From Haemonchus contortus (taxonomy: Eukaryota > Nematoda > Chromadorea > Rhabditida > Trichostrongylidae), in assembly GCA_000469685.2 (NCBI GenBank), contig LS997567.1, positions 20,581,608 through 20,645,607 of the forward strand: DNA of 64,000 bases, written 5' to 3'. Positions 24,583-37,094 of this stretch are shown piece by piece. The notes beneath the pieces are model-generated. The model was not told the DNA's origin. It ran no database searches and saw only the letters and a list, made by a program, of their open reading frames with translations. The first letter of the stretch is position 1. Every line of letters begins with the position of its first letter. The position numbers were made by a program, and so were the translations under genes.

Positions 24583-24858
24583 GCAGCGTTATATGTGACG
24601 AGTGAAAGACAGATTGGATCAATTAGTTTAAGTGCTACGTATTCGACAGCGAAGATTGAAGCTGTCGATAAGCACTCTTCCACTACTATAGCCCTAATCG
24701 GCAAAGTGGGAAACGTGATAGAGAACACTATTAAACAAAGCAAGGTAAGCTCGGTTCATTCTCCTACCAATCTTTTTGTCCTTGTTCAGATATGTATTGA
24801 AGCACTTAGTGCCCAGCGGAACAGCGCTCTATGCGTGTGCGGGATAGCAAGAACGTGA
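24583..24858 (+). CDS. Candidate last two exons of an unidentified gene
   Basis: After the acceptor-like AAATTGCAG at 24,582 a frame opens with V-T-S-E-R-Q-I-G-S-I-S-L-S-A-T-Y-S. It continues to I-E-N-T-I-K-Q-S-K and reaches a consensus donor, AAG/GTAAGC, at 24,745. A 45-nt intron ends in TTGTTCAG at 24,789. The last exon adds I-C-I-E-A-L-S-A-Q-R-N and stops at 24,858. Phase is 0 on both sides. A strong acceptor, AAATTTCAG, at about 24,505 hints at a further upstream exon. No domain is recognised. Confidence 0.35.
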   Translation, partial: AALYVTSERQIGSISLSATYSTAKIEAVDKHSSTTIALIGKVGNVIENTIKQSKVSSVHSPTNLFVLVQICIEALSAQRNSALCVCGIART

Positions 24859-26509
24859 TTCAATGGCTCGTATTTCTTGAGGAGTGTGTGCTAAAGTTCG
24901 AGCCCTTCCACCGAAACAGGTACTAAACGCATTGTGAATATGACTGTCCACAAACAGTTAAGAGACATCTATAACTACTGGTACTGCTACCGGGAAAAAC
25001 ACAAGCGATACATCACGAGAGAAATACGAAATAAATCTATCTATGCTGGCCTGTGAAAAGGGCCACAGGCTCGTAAGAAGGGTCCATTGCGTTGCGTTAA
25101 GCGTTATCAAAATATATGATATCAAGTTATTCATGCTGATAGTTCATTATTACAGCTGCTGTAGCTACGTTAACACCAAGGAAAAATAGACAGGGAAGGA
25201 TAGTGATAGTGGAGGACCACAATTTTTAGCTTTCGAGGTTGCTAAGGTGATGAACGTTTCTCTCCGGAAGGAATTCACTAAACCTTGTAGTCTACGTTCT
25301 AAAAATAGTGGGGCCATCTGCAATGAATACCCGCAGACAAGGTAATATAAACAATGTTGTGACTCTGAAGCTGTTCTCACTAACATTGCTATCGAATAGA
25401 GAAAGTATTAGGCGTGCAAATAATCGCAATGAAGGAATAGGTGGAGCTCGAAAAGGGAGTTTATGCAAATTGTTCTGAGTCTTTGAATGTTCAGAAAGAC
25501 AGCAATGCCCACTCTCTAGCAATCTGAGATGATACCCTTCACGAAAGAATATGACGTTCTGCACAGAGCTATATAGTAAGAGAGGCAAGTGTTTACACAG
25601 CATCAATAAATATATCTGAAGAGCATTACCTTCTTATTGGCAAAAAGAACCCTGACACAGAGATAGAAATATAAAATACGTACAAAAATTAGCATACATC
25701 GCAATCATTGAAACTGCGTAGACTGCACAGAGGTTTGAAGTACGAAAAGGTGTAACGAAGAAACGCAAGACCCTTTTAAAAATCCTGCAACGTGAACGCT
25801 GTCCAGCATAGATCTCTATTTTGCAATTGGTTCCTAATGGAACATCATTAGAAGAACATTCTCTCCAAATGTTAGTTATTGAACAGATGTATAACGAGAA
25901 GTGATATTAATAAGATAGACAAGATAAATCGAAATCAAATGCACATCAAATCCAACAGAAAGCCAGGTGTTTTGTATTAACATTTCTCAGAAGATGGTGA
26001 CACAGGGTCATGCTTGATTTTGCAATGGCGAGCGCCTAGATACCTCGCTAATGATGTTAGTTGGGAAAACCTCCCGTCGTGTCATGCTCTCCATCTAAAA
26101 GCTGCCGTAGCTGATCCTATATGAGATCAGTTTCTCGAGCCAGCACACTCGGATTAGGACAGTTCAATATAAACTCTAATCTTGCAATCACTGAGCAACT
26201 GTTTATAAAGTCAGTCAGAGTAGTTAAGAGTTTCAGAGAATAGGATTTCTGGAATATCAGTAGTCGTTGTTGATTTCACTAAACTCTTCATATTAATTAC
26301 TTGGAATGGTCAGAAATAACTATGTATAATAAGCTCTGAAGAGGTCTCATACTAAGGTTTTGAAATCAGTTGGTTTTTAACAAGCTAATCCTGAAAACAT
26401 AAAGGTTGAGCTGCTCAATTTCCAGTAATCGGTTGAGCCGCAACGATATGTGAATATTTGATTTTTCTAGCAGTAATAATGGGGTGACGAGGATACGTGG
26501 CGCGGCTCC
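24859..26509. other. No gene recognised
   Basis: AT-rich DNA. Minus-strand frames at 25,165-25,606 have no motif or splice support. Confidence 0.5.
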
Positions 26510-27700
26510 AGGTGGCGGTTGAGGGAACAAATCGCCAATCAAGGGTCAACGGTGCTTGCCCAGAGTGCATACTTATACCTTCTGTCTACTCGCAGGGCTG
26601 CAGAAATCTCAGAGCAACAACAAGTTGTTTCCAAGGGGAAATCCATGATGGAGGAATATAATTTTGAGGCAACGTTTGCATCCTTTGCATCAAAGGCGTC
26701 GAAGATCTGATTGTGCATACCAGAGAAATCAAGTACAACGTCGTCGTACCGACTGTGACGATATGGCATCGCCCACTGCACGCCGTTTACAAGACAGTAG
26801 AAGAAATACTCATCGGAGTACGCGACAGCAAAGGCAACGGCAGTGCAGATGCGCCACCACGCACTTGGCCTCGTTTTGTACAATAGCGGAACAACCCGTA
26901 TCGGAAGTTTGTGATGGAAAGGATGTGGCTTGATCCCAGTCTGAAAATCTCCATTGCCTACTCATCAACCGCAAGCTACGAACAAGAGAAGCTTGAAGCT
27001 TTTATATGCTATTGATAAGTCTGCTCAGAGGAATCATACTTTCATCAAGGCCATCGTCGGCAATTTCCAGACTGGCCTAGAAGAGTGGATGAAGGGTTCT
27101 GCATCAGCACTAACGGAACGAATGGAATGAGCAACGTGGAAGAGCGTTCGAGGTAGTCATTTTAACCTACACCCTCGCAAAACGTCTTTCATGTGCTATG
27201 GAATCAAGTCATGGGACGCTTTCTTCATCGACAGCATTGATGAGAAAAGTAAACGGGCAATTATCGAGCATTCTCATGGTAAAGCTAGGTAAGCAGAGCG
27301 TCTAGTAGTTGTCAAGAGAATTCACTTTCTTTGAGGACTCTGGAACTTAAATGCGAACGAGAAATCTTCCGAGCAACAGGCAGTCATCAACATCTACCAA
27401 ATTTGCGAAGCTAGGCAGATAAGCGATAGATGATTAGAAAGAGAGATCAACAGCAGTTTTGGCTGAGGCTGCGGAGCCTGAAAAGAGCATTCGCAAAAAA
27501 ACAGGAATTTACAAATTAGAAGACCAAGATAGCTACCCTCCGTCGTACAAATGAGACAAGAGATACAGATGGAAGTTGGGTAAAACATTGAATAAGCTGA
27601 ACACCATTGTAAAAAAGCTGAACTACTTTACTTGTTACATCACGACAACTGCGAGCCTAAAACAGGAAACCATGACAGGGTTCATTTGCTAAACGCCACT
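26510..27700 (+). mobile_element. RTE subfamily A fragment, endonuclease and linker
   Basis: Segments match the order in the 6.3-8.6 kb copy: R-E-I-K-Y-N-V-V-V-P in place of the K-I-K-Y-D-V-I-G-L segment (26,725), I-A-Y-S-S-T-A-S-Y-E-Q-E-K-L-E-A-F (26,955), F-I-K-A-I-V-G-N-F-Q (27,042), the S-I-D-E-K-S-K-R linker (27,235) and T-K-I-A-T-L-R-R-T-N (27,525). The metal-binding D-F-N-A box reads N-F-Q-T. The frame is broken many times and nothing of the reverse transcriptase is recognisable beyond about 27,700. Confidence 0.75.
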
Positions 27701-28710
27701 TCAGAATAAAGAGAGCTTCCGCGATGTCTAGAGTGGAACACAGTGGAAGTTGAAGGAGGAGAAGCAACTAAAAGCCATGCAATGCGGCAATGCGTAGAAG
27801 TATCGAATTCCTTCTATATTCAAAGCGTTGAGGCACATCGCAGATTGCGATCCGCCAGAATAATTGAGGAAGAATAGATTCCGAATGTCCGCTCTCACAA
27901 TGAGCTTTCTAAAATTCAGAAAAAGTGATCATAAATGGCGAGGACGCACCATTTATTTGGCTCTACCTCCATTCCGCCATGAATACATTCTCCTCAGTGA
28001 AGCTTCACGTGGACAGTGTTTCTACAAATTCTTGAGAAGTGTTGACAACCTCTAAGGTATTATGTGAAGAGTGAATTATACGAACTGCTTCAGTTCTAAT
28101 ACCTACATCCTATGAAACAGCCCCTATCATATTTTAAATGACAGGTGCCAAGCAAAACCCCACTGAGAATGTTTGGAAAACCTGAGAGAGAAGCGAAGTA
28201 GCGTTAGTTGCGCTTTTCTTGCATTACACATTCTGCGCCTAACCCTTTTTCATTGAAAATCTCAGAATCTTCGAATCGAAAGGTACAAGACGGCACTTTG
28301 AAACCAAGAAAAATCAAAATTTGGGCTCTTAAGTTTCAGCCCCCAGAAAATTTATTGCTGTACAACGCTTTTCGTAAGTCCGCTCCCATCGAATCTAATC
28401 AGCATGAGAGGGATAAATCATCGCCTGGCGAAAAGAAATGGAAAGAAGATCGTTTTACCATTGAGATTGTGCCTGTCAGTTCTTTAGTATTTCGTACGGA
28501 ATAAAAGACTTTTCCCACGAGGATCTCGAATTATTCAAGTCTCCCAATTTGGAAATTACAAAAGCTCGGTGAAATCTAGATCTGACGCGTAACAATTTCA
28601 TTTAACGCGAAGAGTCGCGTCGCAAGAGTGGCAACAGAAAAATGCTCGGTATGTGACTTTCCCTTTGATTCGTAAACATGTAGAATTGAGTACAAGTTGC
28701 CAACATATTA
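27701..28710. other. No gene recognised
   Basis: Open frames at 27,864-28,055 and 28,208-28,504 have no family signature. Confidence 0.5.
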
Positions 28711-29642
28711 GGTTGGAAGGAAAGTCCTGCAAGAAAAAATTTGAAGCGTCAGCACTTTGTATCAACAGTGTGAACACGGTAGCAAGAATGATAAACTTGT
28801 GGGACATTTCTCAGATAATCAACTCATGAGTGAATAAGGGCACGCGTGTGGGCTTTAGCAGCATTACGGTCAATGGATGGACAACATCCGATTCGTACCA
28901 TCACCTTCTACTAAGTACGCCAAGGGAAAAACGCGGGTGCGGCGGCTCAAATTATCAGCAACCTATTCAATGCTGGCACTGCTCACCGATCAACAGTCAA
29001 CAATCGGTTCGATCGCTTCACTGCAGGAAATACTAGCCTTCAAAGTCACGCAAGCATCGTCCCTCGATTCAATGGAGGTTGGAGGGATACATCCACTATG
29101 AGTTGCCGAACGCAGACTAGATTGACACAGCTATCGGTTAACCCTACGAACCCCGAAATTTGGCCAACGGGGTTAGAGAAGGACGATCAAAATCGTAAAT
29201 CAGGTCCCCACAGAGGGACAGCGCACGTCGAAATTCCGCTTAGAACACGCTTCAAAAGTTTTATTTTAATTTAACTTTTTAATTTTATTTTAACTTAGTT
29301 TTAAGTTTCAAAGTCTTCAAAAGTAATAAAATTGGTTCCAGGTTGTTCATCAGTCGTACTCTCTAAGTGTTGCCCCTTTCACCATCGTGCGCTCCGCTTT
29401 CTTGAGCATACCATTGTAGAAAAAAAATTCGCAACTTAATGTGATCTGAAAACGGCAGTCAATTACTTCTTTGAGTCACAGCTTCCTCACTCCTGGATAA
29501 AATGCGTCAGTGATTTACTCAAAGGATAATAGAAGGTTGTTGACCTCTTTGGTAAATATATTCCAAAAATTGATTGCCCTGGAAAAATTCAGAAATGATT
29601 TGAAAAATACCTCCATTTTGTTGCAGGACTTTCCTTCCAACC
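28711..29642. mobile_element. Mariner-like element, 932 bp, perfect 22-bp TIRs, no transposase
   Basis: The left end reads GGTTGGAAGGAAAGTCCTGC from 28,711, and the right end is its exact complement ending at 29,642. Both ends are flanked by TA, the expected target duplication (28,709-28,710 and 29,643-29,644). No DDE motif is found inside, so this would be a non-autonomous derivative. The TIR start GGTTG resembles that of the mariner at 51.7 kb but differs after base 5, so it is a separate family. Confidence 0.85.
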
Positions 29643-29644
29643 TA

Positions 29645-30831
29645 ATAAAAAAGCTATCGATTTCAGAGTGATTAGCAACGTAACAATCTGCAGCTTTGAG
29701 CTTCGTTCTGTGATTCTCGACGATATTATGTGATGGTTTCTTTTCCTGTGAAGTATGAAAATACAATGCGAGTAATGTTTCGAAATGAATAAGGGGTCAT
29801 TTCTCTTTGTTTTGGACGAAAGTCGGTAGAAATGATGGGTGTCACAACGCCGAGAACCTTATAAAACTCCAATCAAAATCGCACTGCAGAGCGCGAGTAC
29901 AATTCGCATCATTAACAAGAAAGATATTGGCCAAATTTGATCTGAAGAAATAGGAGAGCAGCACCCTAATTGCGCGCAGCAAAATGTCCAAGCAGAAATG
30001 TAGGTAAATTCGGCAAACTGTACGTCTTCATAAGCCAAAAGTGGAGTATATCCAGGGCTTTGACGACCCGCCGAACGCCCTAATAGTTGGAGGGTAGCAC
30101 CCTTCAAAATTTTCCATGCTCATTCTTTGTTGAGAAAACGTAATTTACATACAGCTTTCGAAACCCGTCAAGTAGCAGTTCTGTTTTCTCTTATTCTCTT
30201 GTTCAAAGCAGCAACTTAAATGATGCAGAACAAAATAGTGAATCAAGAAAAACTCGTGTTCATTCTAGTCTCATATCACCACGAAAAAATGCAATTACAT
30301 TTCTCAGAAAATTTCACGGACTGGATCTTTGCAAGTGGTTCCGACTTGCCATGAAACTATGAATGTAGAGCCAGATGTATCGATAAGGTCCAGATTGTTG
30401 AGCACGAATTATGAGTTGCTGTCAAAGTTTGTTCGAAGTCGATCACAATTCGTAAGGTACAGTTGACCGTCGCTCCATCGCTGTTTTCTAACAGTGGTGC
30501 TTTCACCCTACTGATACATTTTTTTGTTTATCGCATGTTTTTGAGACAATAACTGTTTTTATGTCTGTGGAAAAGCAGGATATACAATACCCACCCTAAT
30601 TATTCAGAAAAAAGATGGGAAAAACGCGGATTCGCTCCTTTCTCGTCTTTTCTCTATAACTAGCTTAATTTTCACTTTCCTCACATATAATGTTGCATAA
30701 TTCAACTCAGCTCCATGAGCTCAATAAAATGGTGTTCTGAAAAACTGAAAAAGTAAAAATTTGAAGCTCTTGGTCCATCAAAGTTCTTGGTGGCACGTCA
30801 TAAGCAGCGACGCTCGCTATAATTACTAAGT
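29645..30831. other. No gene recognised
   Basis: AT-rich sequence. The minus-strand frame 30,107-29,859 includes CGACCCGCCGAACGCCCTAA, a GC island that might belong to an unlisted repeat. Confidence 0.45.
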
Positions 30832-31390
30832 TGATGATATAATTATTGCGGATTCTTTCGCGACTTCTTTTCTCTCAATAAAATTTGACTTTTAAATCTA
30901 CGATTTTTATAGGAATAATCTTCTCACTTCGCTTAACAGAAATGCTCTAGGAAGACATCTTCATATCCGTCACATTACGCTCTACTTCTTCGAGGAAGTT
31001 TGAAAGTTGGCAGAGTCATTTCGCGATCTCAACGAACTTTCCGAGATAGAACAGCCAGAGTCAAGAAAGGAATGGGATGTGCTCGTAGATCCGTCATATT
31101 TATAGACAGAAACTCTGTGGATCATCAGGTCAACCTATTGTTGAAATTTGGTGAGCTAATAGAACTTACGACGGAATGGATGACTTGGTGGCCGCTGTCA
31201 AAGCGTGGATCGCTCCCAAGAAGCAAAACTTTTTCGCCTGTGGAACCCAACTGACTTGTGAATGGGAAGCAGTGCTTGACATAGTTGGTGAATAAGTTTC
31301 GGAGTAGTTATTTGAATATGTCTTTGTTAGACATTCTTATCGTTTTTTAAATAAAAAATGTTGCAAAAAATCCGCAATAATTATGCATCA
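30832..31390 (+). mobile_element. Deleted Tc1/mariner-like element with transposase tail
   Basis: Inverted ends TGATGATATAATTATTGCGG (30,832) and TCCGCAATAATTATGCATCA (ending 31,390) bound a 559-bp element. Just before the right end, one frame reads F-F-A-C-G-T-Q-L-T-C-E-W-E-A-V-L-D-I-V-G-E and a stop. This resembles the F-Y/F-x-x-G-I-x-x-L-x-x-x-W-x-x-V-x-x-x-x-G-x-Y tail of mariner transposases. The catalytic region is absent. It is an internally deleted copy of a family different from the others here. Confidence 0.7.
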
Positions 31391-31765
31391 ATCTAATATA
31401 AACAGAAGGCATCCCCTCCCGTTGAAAACGTTCAGGGACTTGTGGAGCAGTCATCATATTTCAAAACTGAACAAAAAGTAGACCTTTGCATTCCTCATGT
31501 TTTACTGATCATTTTGAATATATTTTTTCCAAAGTGAAAAAATTGGAGTCTATTGGAGTCAAAGATTGCAGAGACTGTACATATCGCTCCGAAATTTCAA
31601 CGTGAATGTGAGGATGGAAAGGATCAAATTTTCGTCGTAGGTCGATTCAGCCTCTGGGATACGCCACTCACCCGATTCTCATTCATAGTGGTCTTTAGAA
31701 TGCATATATGGCATAATTATACATATATGGCTGCATATATGGCTTATGGATGATAAAGCAATGTT
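31391..31765. other. No gene recognised
   Basis: Includes a short ATATGGC/CATATATGG-rich stretch at 31,700-31,750. Confidence 0.5.
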
Positions 31766-31940
31766 TACGTCAGAGCTTTTGACCCTAGCAGCCTGCTACC
31801 GAATAACCGACCCCGGTGGGATGAAGGACTGGTTGGCCTAATAGTTGATAATCGATACAGAGTTTCATCTCTGGACCATCCGTGTGCGACAATGCGCCAC
31901 TGCGCCACCTGCCACATTGCATTCACCCTGCTGTGAATGT
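31766..31940 (-). mobile_element. tRNA-derived SINE, copy 3 (diverged)
   Basis: On the minus strand a head, GTGGCGCAGTGGCGCATTGT, gives an A-box match. The body AGGCCAACCAGTCCTTCATC parallels AGGCCAACCGAGCTTCCATC of the 34.4-kb copy, and the end GCTTTATCATCCAT parallels the CTTTATC-type tail. The B box is degraded and the middle is shortened. Confidence 0.6.
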
Positions 31941-32019
31941 AGCATGCCCAAATATGCAAGAAAATTGAAGCGATATTGCATGTTTAGAGCAAGAACGTCT
32001 TCACCATAACCAACAGAAA

Positions 32020-32325
32020 GTCGTAGAACGCAATAAAATCAATATAAAAGTGCAAAATTCACACCCACTACAAAACCCAAGCCCTGGTCTTTCGCACATG
32101 AAACGTCACCCTCACTACTGCTCCAAATCACCGTTGAATTTCGTGCATTCATGTAATTTAAGTTCTCTTTTGTGAGGCCCTTGAACACCTCATATCTCCA
32201 TTCAGATAATCGCTCGGCAAAATTGGAAAGCAGATTTGAGATCAGCATCCGAGAACACGTCCAACAGTGTAGGTCTCATTCCAAACGGCCACTTTGACTT
32301 TGGATCCTTCCCTGGTTAGTTTTGG
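32020..32325 (-). repeat. Family Q element, single copy
   Basis: Matches the right arm of the 11.65-12.55 kb inverted repeat: CATGTAATTTAAGTTCTCTT, CGCTCGGCAAAATTGGAAAG, GAACACGTCCAACAGTGTAG and GGATCCTTCCCTGGTTAG in the same order. No inverted partner is present here, which shows that the unit exists singly. Confidence 0.78.
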
Positions 32326-32599
32326 AATACGATAACTGCTTCACAACTCACTGAATACTTTGGACGGAAGAAAATGCCTCCTGGACACTATTATAGCGAG
32401 CCTCGCTGATAATGACGTGCCCCCTGGATGCCACCTGGAACATTGAAGGACGGAGGACTTGAAGACTGAACTTTTGCGAATTTTGGTTCAACCACTTCAT
32501 AGAGCTCGATGATCTGAGTTGAACTATGTAAGGTTACATATGGAAAAATTAAAATCAACGTAGTTATAAAGGAAAGATGAAAAGGACGCGAATTCGCAC

Positions 32600-32705
32600 T
32601 TTTTCCCGTGATTTTTTGAACAATTGGGCAGGGGGAGAAATTGTGTGGGTCCAAGGGAACAGGAGCTATGGACTCCCGGTTGGACACACACTGACACAAA
32701 CATAT
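32600..32705 (+). repeat. Family P terminal fragment followed by a CA-type simple repeat
   Basis: GGGTCCAAGGGAACAGGAGC, TATGGACTC and TTGGACACACACTGACACAA match the 3' end of family P units and their transition into a simple repeat. Confidence 0.65.
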
Positions 32706-32751
32706 ACAGACAATTCGACAGCCTACTTAGCGCATTATGCACTATATACAT

Positions 32752-32832
32752 AGTAGGATACTTTGGTCGCATCCAACTACAATTACAACTTACAGTGGAA
32801 ATGGAGTTGGATGCGACCAAAATATCCTACTC
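32752..32832. repeat. Short hairpin, about 28-bp arms
   Basis: GTAGGATACTTTGGTCGCAT at 32,753 pairs with ATGCGACCAAAATATCCTAC ending at about 32,831, around a 22-24 base loop. It could be a tiny MITE or the fused ends of one. Confidence 0.8.
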
Positions 32833-33234
32833 ACTCACTAATCCACACTCGAAAACATGAATACTTTCGTAAGTTGAATCTCGATAAGGTTCCACGTGAT
32901 TTCTGCTAGCTACATATCTGCCATTATCTACTAAGATTATTGATTCTTGTGAAAAGGGCATGACATGGTACGAGTAGTCAGTCACAATCAAGTACAAGAG
33001 CGGATGTTGGAGATTCGTGTAGGTAGTAAATATTAATCGACATCAAAGTTTTCGAGAATAGAGCACAGCAGGGACCAGTATTATGCAAAGGTTTCTTGGT
33101 CATCAAGCTTCGTTTTGTTGTCGACGGAAGTCAGTGACCGCACAGGTCACTCAAATATCGAATTCCTGCATACCTATTTTCCAGTAAAGGCTAGGCTATT
33201 TCTTGCGTATCGTTATAGTGGCAGTACACCTGAC

Positions 33235-34047
33235 GGCACGGTACACGATAATTTCGGGTAATCCAGATTATGACGAAAAATGGAAGATGAGATGGAAAAT
33301 AGTGCGATTGAGGCGAAGAAATCGCGTGGATCGCTGTTTCCAAAGTAAAAAAAGTTTCAAAAAATCATAAAAAAGGTGAGGACGAGATCGAGACCAGAAA
33401 ACTGAAGAAGAATGGGGCGTTTGAACGAGCTATACATTATGTGCCATGTGTTGGTCCTTGTCAGAATAGCTACTATGGTAAGCGGATCGCAGGAGCAAAG
33501 AGAATAACAGATAATAAGGGAATAGGAGAAAAACATGGGTATGGTGCAGTAGGAACGAAATTACCGCGTCGCAGCGAGAGGGACGCCGAGCGCGACGGAA
33601 TGTTGCAGACTGCAGCAGCAGGTAAGAATTACAGGAACAAAGGAACTAATAGTAGAATTATGCCTAAAATAAGGATCGCATATCGATTGAGCTGTATGAT
33701 GAACTCCAGAGCTGTAATAACGTCGAAGAGAAGTCCGCGACAGCCGCGTGCGGCGAATCGATTACATAGAATCGTTCCTACTGACCGTCTCCCGAAAAAC
33801 ATCGCCTTATTGCTCGGCGATTAGGGGATTGCCTGTGGGTCCTAGAGCGATCCGTATCGCCTCGACACTCGTCTGACGTGACATCGATCGAGGGTCGGGA
33901 AGCCGGGGCGATCCGGTGACGGGTCCCCAACTATGCCCTTGCTGTTGAGTTTTGGGACTCCACAACGTCTTTCTTGTTACCATTGAAGGCAACTGGGTAT
34001 TCCTAGAAGGAGAACTCAGAAACCATTTTTATCGTGAACTGTGCCTT
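33235..34047 (+). mobile_element. TIR element family M, copy 1
   Basis: The copy starts GGCACGGTACACGATAATTT and ends ATCGTGAACTGTGCCTT. Internal blocks GGGTAATCCAGATTATGACG, AAGAAGAATGGGGCG and GGAATAGGAGAAAAACA, then TGGGTCCTAGAGCGATCCGT and GACATCGATCGAGGGTCGGG, are in the order seen in copies 2 and 3 at 59.8-61.2 kb. No transposase is seen. The open frame 33,441-33,824 inside it is not conserved as a frame in the other copies. Confidence 0.82.
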
Positions 34048-34377
34048 CGATGGAGATAATACCGAAATGATCGCGAGATTCTCACTCTCTGGCAATTTCC
34101 CCATTTGCGCTTCACAGCTGAAAATTACCTTCACTATTGCTCATTGGCTCCATCGTCATATTTAGTGCTTCCTTTACATTTCCTTCCAGTGCCTAGATGT
34201 GAGTGTTTCTCAACTCAAATCATAAACTGCACCGAAGTCCAATGAGGGCTGGAGCAAGTCTTTATCAGAACAATAAACATGCACAAGCATGAACTAATCC
34301 ACAGACCTTCGCAAAATTAGGGTTCGCCCAGAGATCTCGTTTGTTGAAATATATCATACAGGGGAAGTTCACTATGA

Positions 34378-34655
34378 CGACCGCAGATGGTGTAGTGTCA
34401 AGCGGCGCACTTCACGCACGCATGGCCACTGGTTCGAATCCCGGATCGATACTCGCCTAGGCCAACCGAGCTTCCATCCCTCGGTTCGGTCTTTGGTACC
34501 AGACTCGCTCGGGAAGATGGAAGCATGACTTGTACATCGGCTAGCTAACGCAAGTCACTTTGAAGGCCTACGATTTTGGATAGAAGTCGAATGCGTGGGC
34601 GCACCTATCAGACGGGATTGACAAACGCTTCTAAACTTTATCCTTTAGTCCTTTA
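34378..34655 (+). mobile_element. tRNA-derived SINE, copy 2 (best preserved)
   Basis: The tRNA-like head has GATGGTGTAGTGTCAAGCGG (A-box region) and an exact B box, GGTTCGAATCC, 47 bp later. Next come the body AGGCCAACCGAGCTTCCATC and TTGGTACCAG, then CAGACGGGATTGACAAACG, and a CTTTATCCTTTAGTCCTTTA tail. Compared with a real tRNA the acceptor stem does not close, so it is a SINE rather than a tRNA gene. Confidence 0.85.
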
Positions 34656-34659
34656 TTTT

Positions 34660-36030
34660 ACTTGAAGAGGAACATTCTCCTTGTTCCTACTACAACATCT
34701 TTACTATATAGAGAGCGCTACCGTCTGTTTGCGTGTTTGTCTACTGTTTGTTCGCACGGAAATTCGATATTACCTGCAGAAGTCGGGTCAAGTTTGAGAT
34801 GGGTTGATGGACAAGACCAAAAGAGAACGTGTAAGCTCAGCGGAGCTCCGCTCACAGGGAGCGGAGCATGTACGACAGAGGGCGGGGTCTCGAGCAATAT
34901 ATCTGAAATAGTTTTCAAGACAGCCCGGATTAGAATGCGGTGAAAATGGTTGGGGGCGGTAAAAAGAGGGTCGGTCAAATTTTCATAGTGGGGTATCTAC
35001 TGAGGTAGACGCTGCCATCTCCAACCATTAAAAATTCTGCATAAAAAAGTACATCGAGCGGGATGCTCTCAAAGCAGCTGAGCGTTGGCATCTAAAGAGA
35101 ACTATCTTATTCTGATAATCCGAGACTACGCTGAATGACTCCGTCGTCGATGGACTGTCGTGGACATATGATGCACGTTTTTTTCTTTCTAAACTTTCTT
35201 TTTTTGATACAAGTTAACTTTTTAAAATGAAAGGCGGCGAATTTCATTCATGCGGTATCACGACTACCAAATGCTCTTGCATAAAAGCTTTAACAGTGTG
35301 ACTGGGACAGTTTTGAAGCTTTACATCTCACTAGTCACCCTGTCATTCTAGGATGCTTTATTCCGTTGCAAACGCAACCACTCGTGAGCTTGACTTAACG
35401 CTTGAATGCGATGGCACTTTTTCCGTCATCTACACTCAAATTGCTAAGTGAGCAGCCTCAAGAGCAGCGCAAGTCTAAACAGAACGGACGTGAGGAGTTT
35501 TGCTGCCCGTTACCTATACCCATTGTTCAGGAACTCCTTTCTTGGGAGTTGTCATTTCCCGCCATTTTCCTCGCAAAACAATTTGGAAACGTGGAAACGG
35601 TTCCCAGAAAATGAAAACTGTCATTGCCTATCCCTCAGCCATATGTTGGAAAATCGATCGACCGTTGTATATGGCAACCAGGCTGGGAATGCTACTTTAC
35701 CCATCGATTTTTCTTGGCCATTTGAGTCCCATAAGCTCCAGAGCAGAAACGAGCTGGTTCCTAGCATATGTTAATAACATATATACTATGAGTGCATCGC
35801 GTCTGTAATCGGAAACAAAATTGCCCCCACGAGTTCATGGTATATAGGAGATATTCATTTTTTGAAACTACTTACATCATATCAGCTACATACATTCACC
35901 GAAGCACTTGAAAAGTTCTTCACACTTTTCCTTTCAGATTCTGAAAATTTCCTTTCCAAAATCAAGTGAAATCTCTTAAAGGGATCCTCTCTTGTTTGAT
36001 GAGCTTAAATTTTATTTAATTTTAATTTTA
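34660..36030. other. No gene recognised
   Basis: Overlapping frames at 35,402-35,808 and 34,662-34,978 have no recognisable motif. Small GC hairpins occur at 34,838-34,870. Confidence 0.45.
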
Positions 36031-37094
36031 TATACGTATACACATATACATATATATGTACATGTATATACATATACCCGCCGGGCTTCCCTCCTTCTTA
36101 AGAGGTCGCCGGGCTTCGCCGGGCGGTCCTCGTTCCTGTAAGAAACCTGCTATGCATAAATAACTCTTCGGATTCATCTTATCTCTTGAAAGCACTACAC
36201 CCTCAGTATTAGCCCCGAATTGGGAGCGATTGTCTTTGTAAGCCACCTTCGCTGTGTCCGGTAAGAACATCGTATAATATCACCACCTTCGCTGTGTCCG
36301 GTAAGAACATCGTATAATATCAGAAAGGCGATTTTTTAAAGAAAAAAAGGACAGATAGGCCAAGGAAGCGTACTTCCGTGAAATTTTCATGCAATTGGGA
36401 TACTTTGAACGCCCTTTGGCCAAATTTTCAATTTTTGCGCAAATCCCGCCCCTGTGGGCGAGGTCCTTTCCTGCCACTTATACTAAGTGTTTCCATCCTG
36501 TCGCCTGTACTCCTACCAAGTTTAAACGCTCTAGGGCCAAATTGACAATTTTCACGCGATTCCCGACCCCTATGGGCGGGGTCTGGTCCTGAAACCTACA
36601 GTGAGTGTTCCCATCCTGTTCCCATAACTCCTACCAAATTTGAAACTTCTAGGTCCACGGGGAAGGAGGTTATGAATTCTTGCTCAAACTCCGCCCATTG
36701 TAGGCGGAGTCTGGTTCTGTTACCCTTCATTAGTGTTCCCATCCTATTCCCATAACTCCTACCGAGTTTGAGTGCTCTAGGGTCACGGGGACAGGAGTTG
36801 TGAATTTTCGCTCAAACTCCGCCCATTGTGGGCGGAGTCTGGTCGTGTCACCCACCATTAATGTTCTGACCCTGCCACCTGAAATGTTCTGACCCTGCCC
36901 CTTACCGAGTTTGAGTTCGCTAGGATAACGGGGACATGAATTCTGAATTTTCCGTCAAACATTTATTTCTCACAAACCCCCGCTTTGGGCGGAGTCCGGT
37001 CCCGCCCCCACTAAAAGTGTTCCCATCCTGCCGCCTGTACTCCTATCGAATTCGAACGCATTTGGTCCACGGGAACAGGAGTTATGGATTTCCG

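Noticed and set aside
33441..33824. 127-codon gene
   Set aside because: It lies inside TIR family M, and the frame is not preserved in the other two copies.
34378..34480. Functional tRNA gene
   Set aside because: The A and B boxes are good, but no seven-base acceptor stem closes and the body is shared with other SINE copies.
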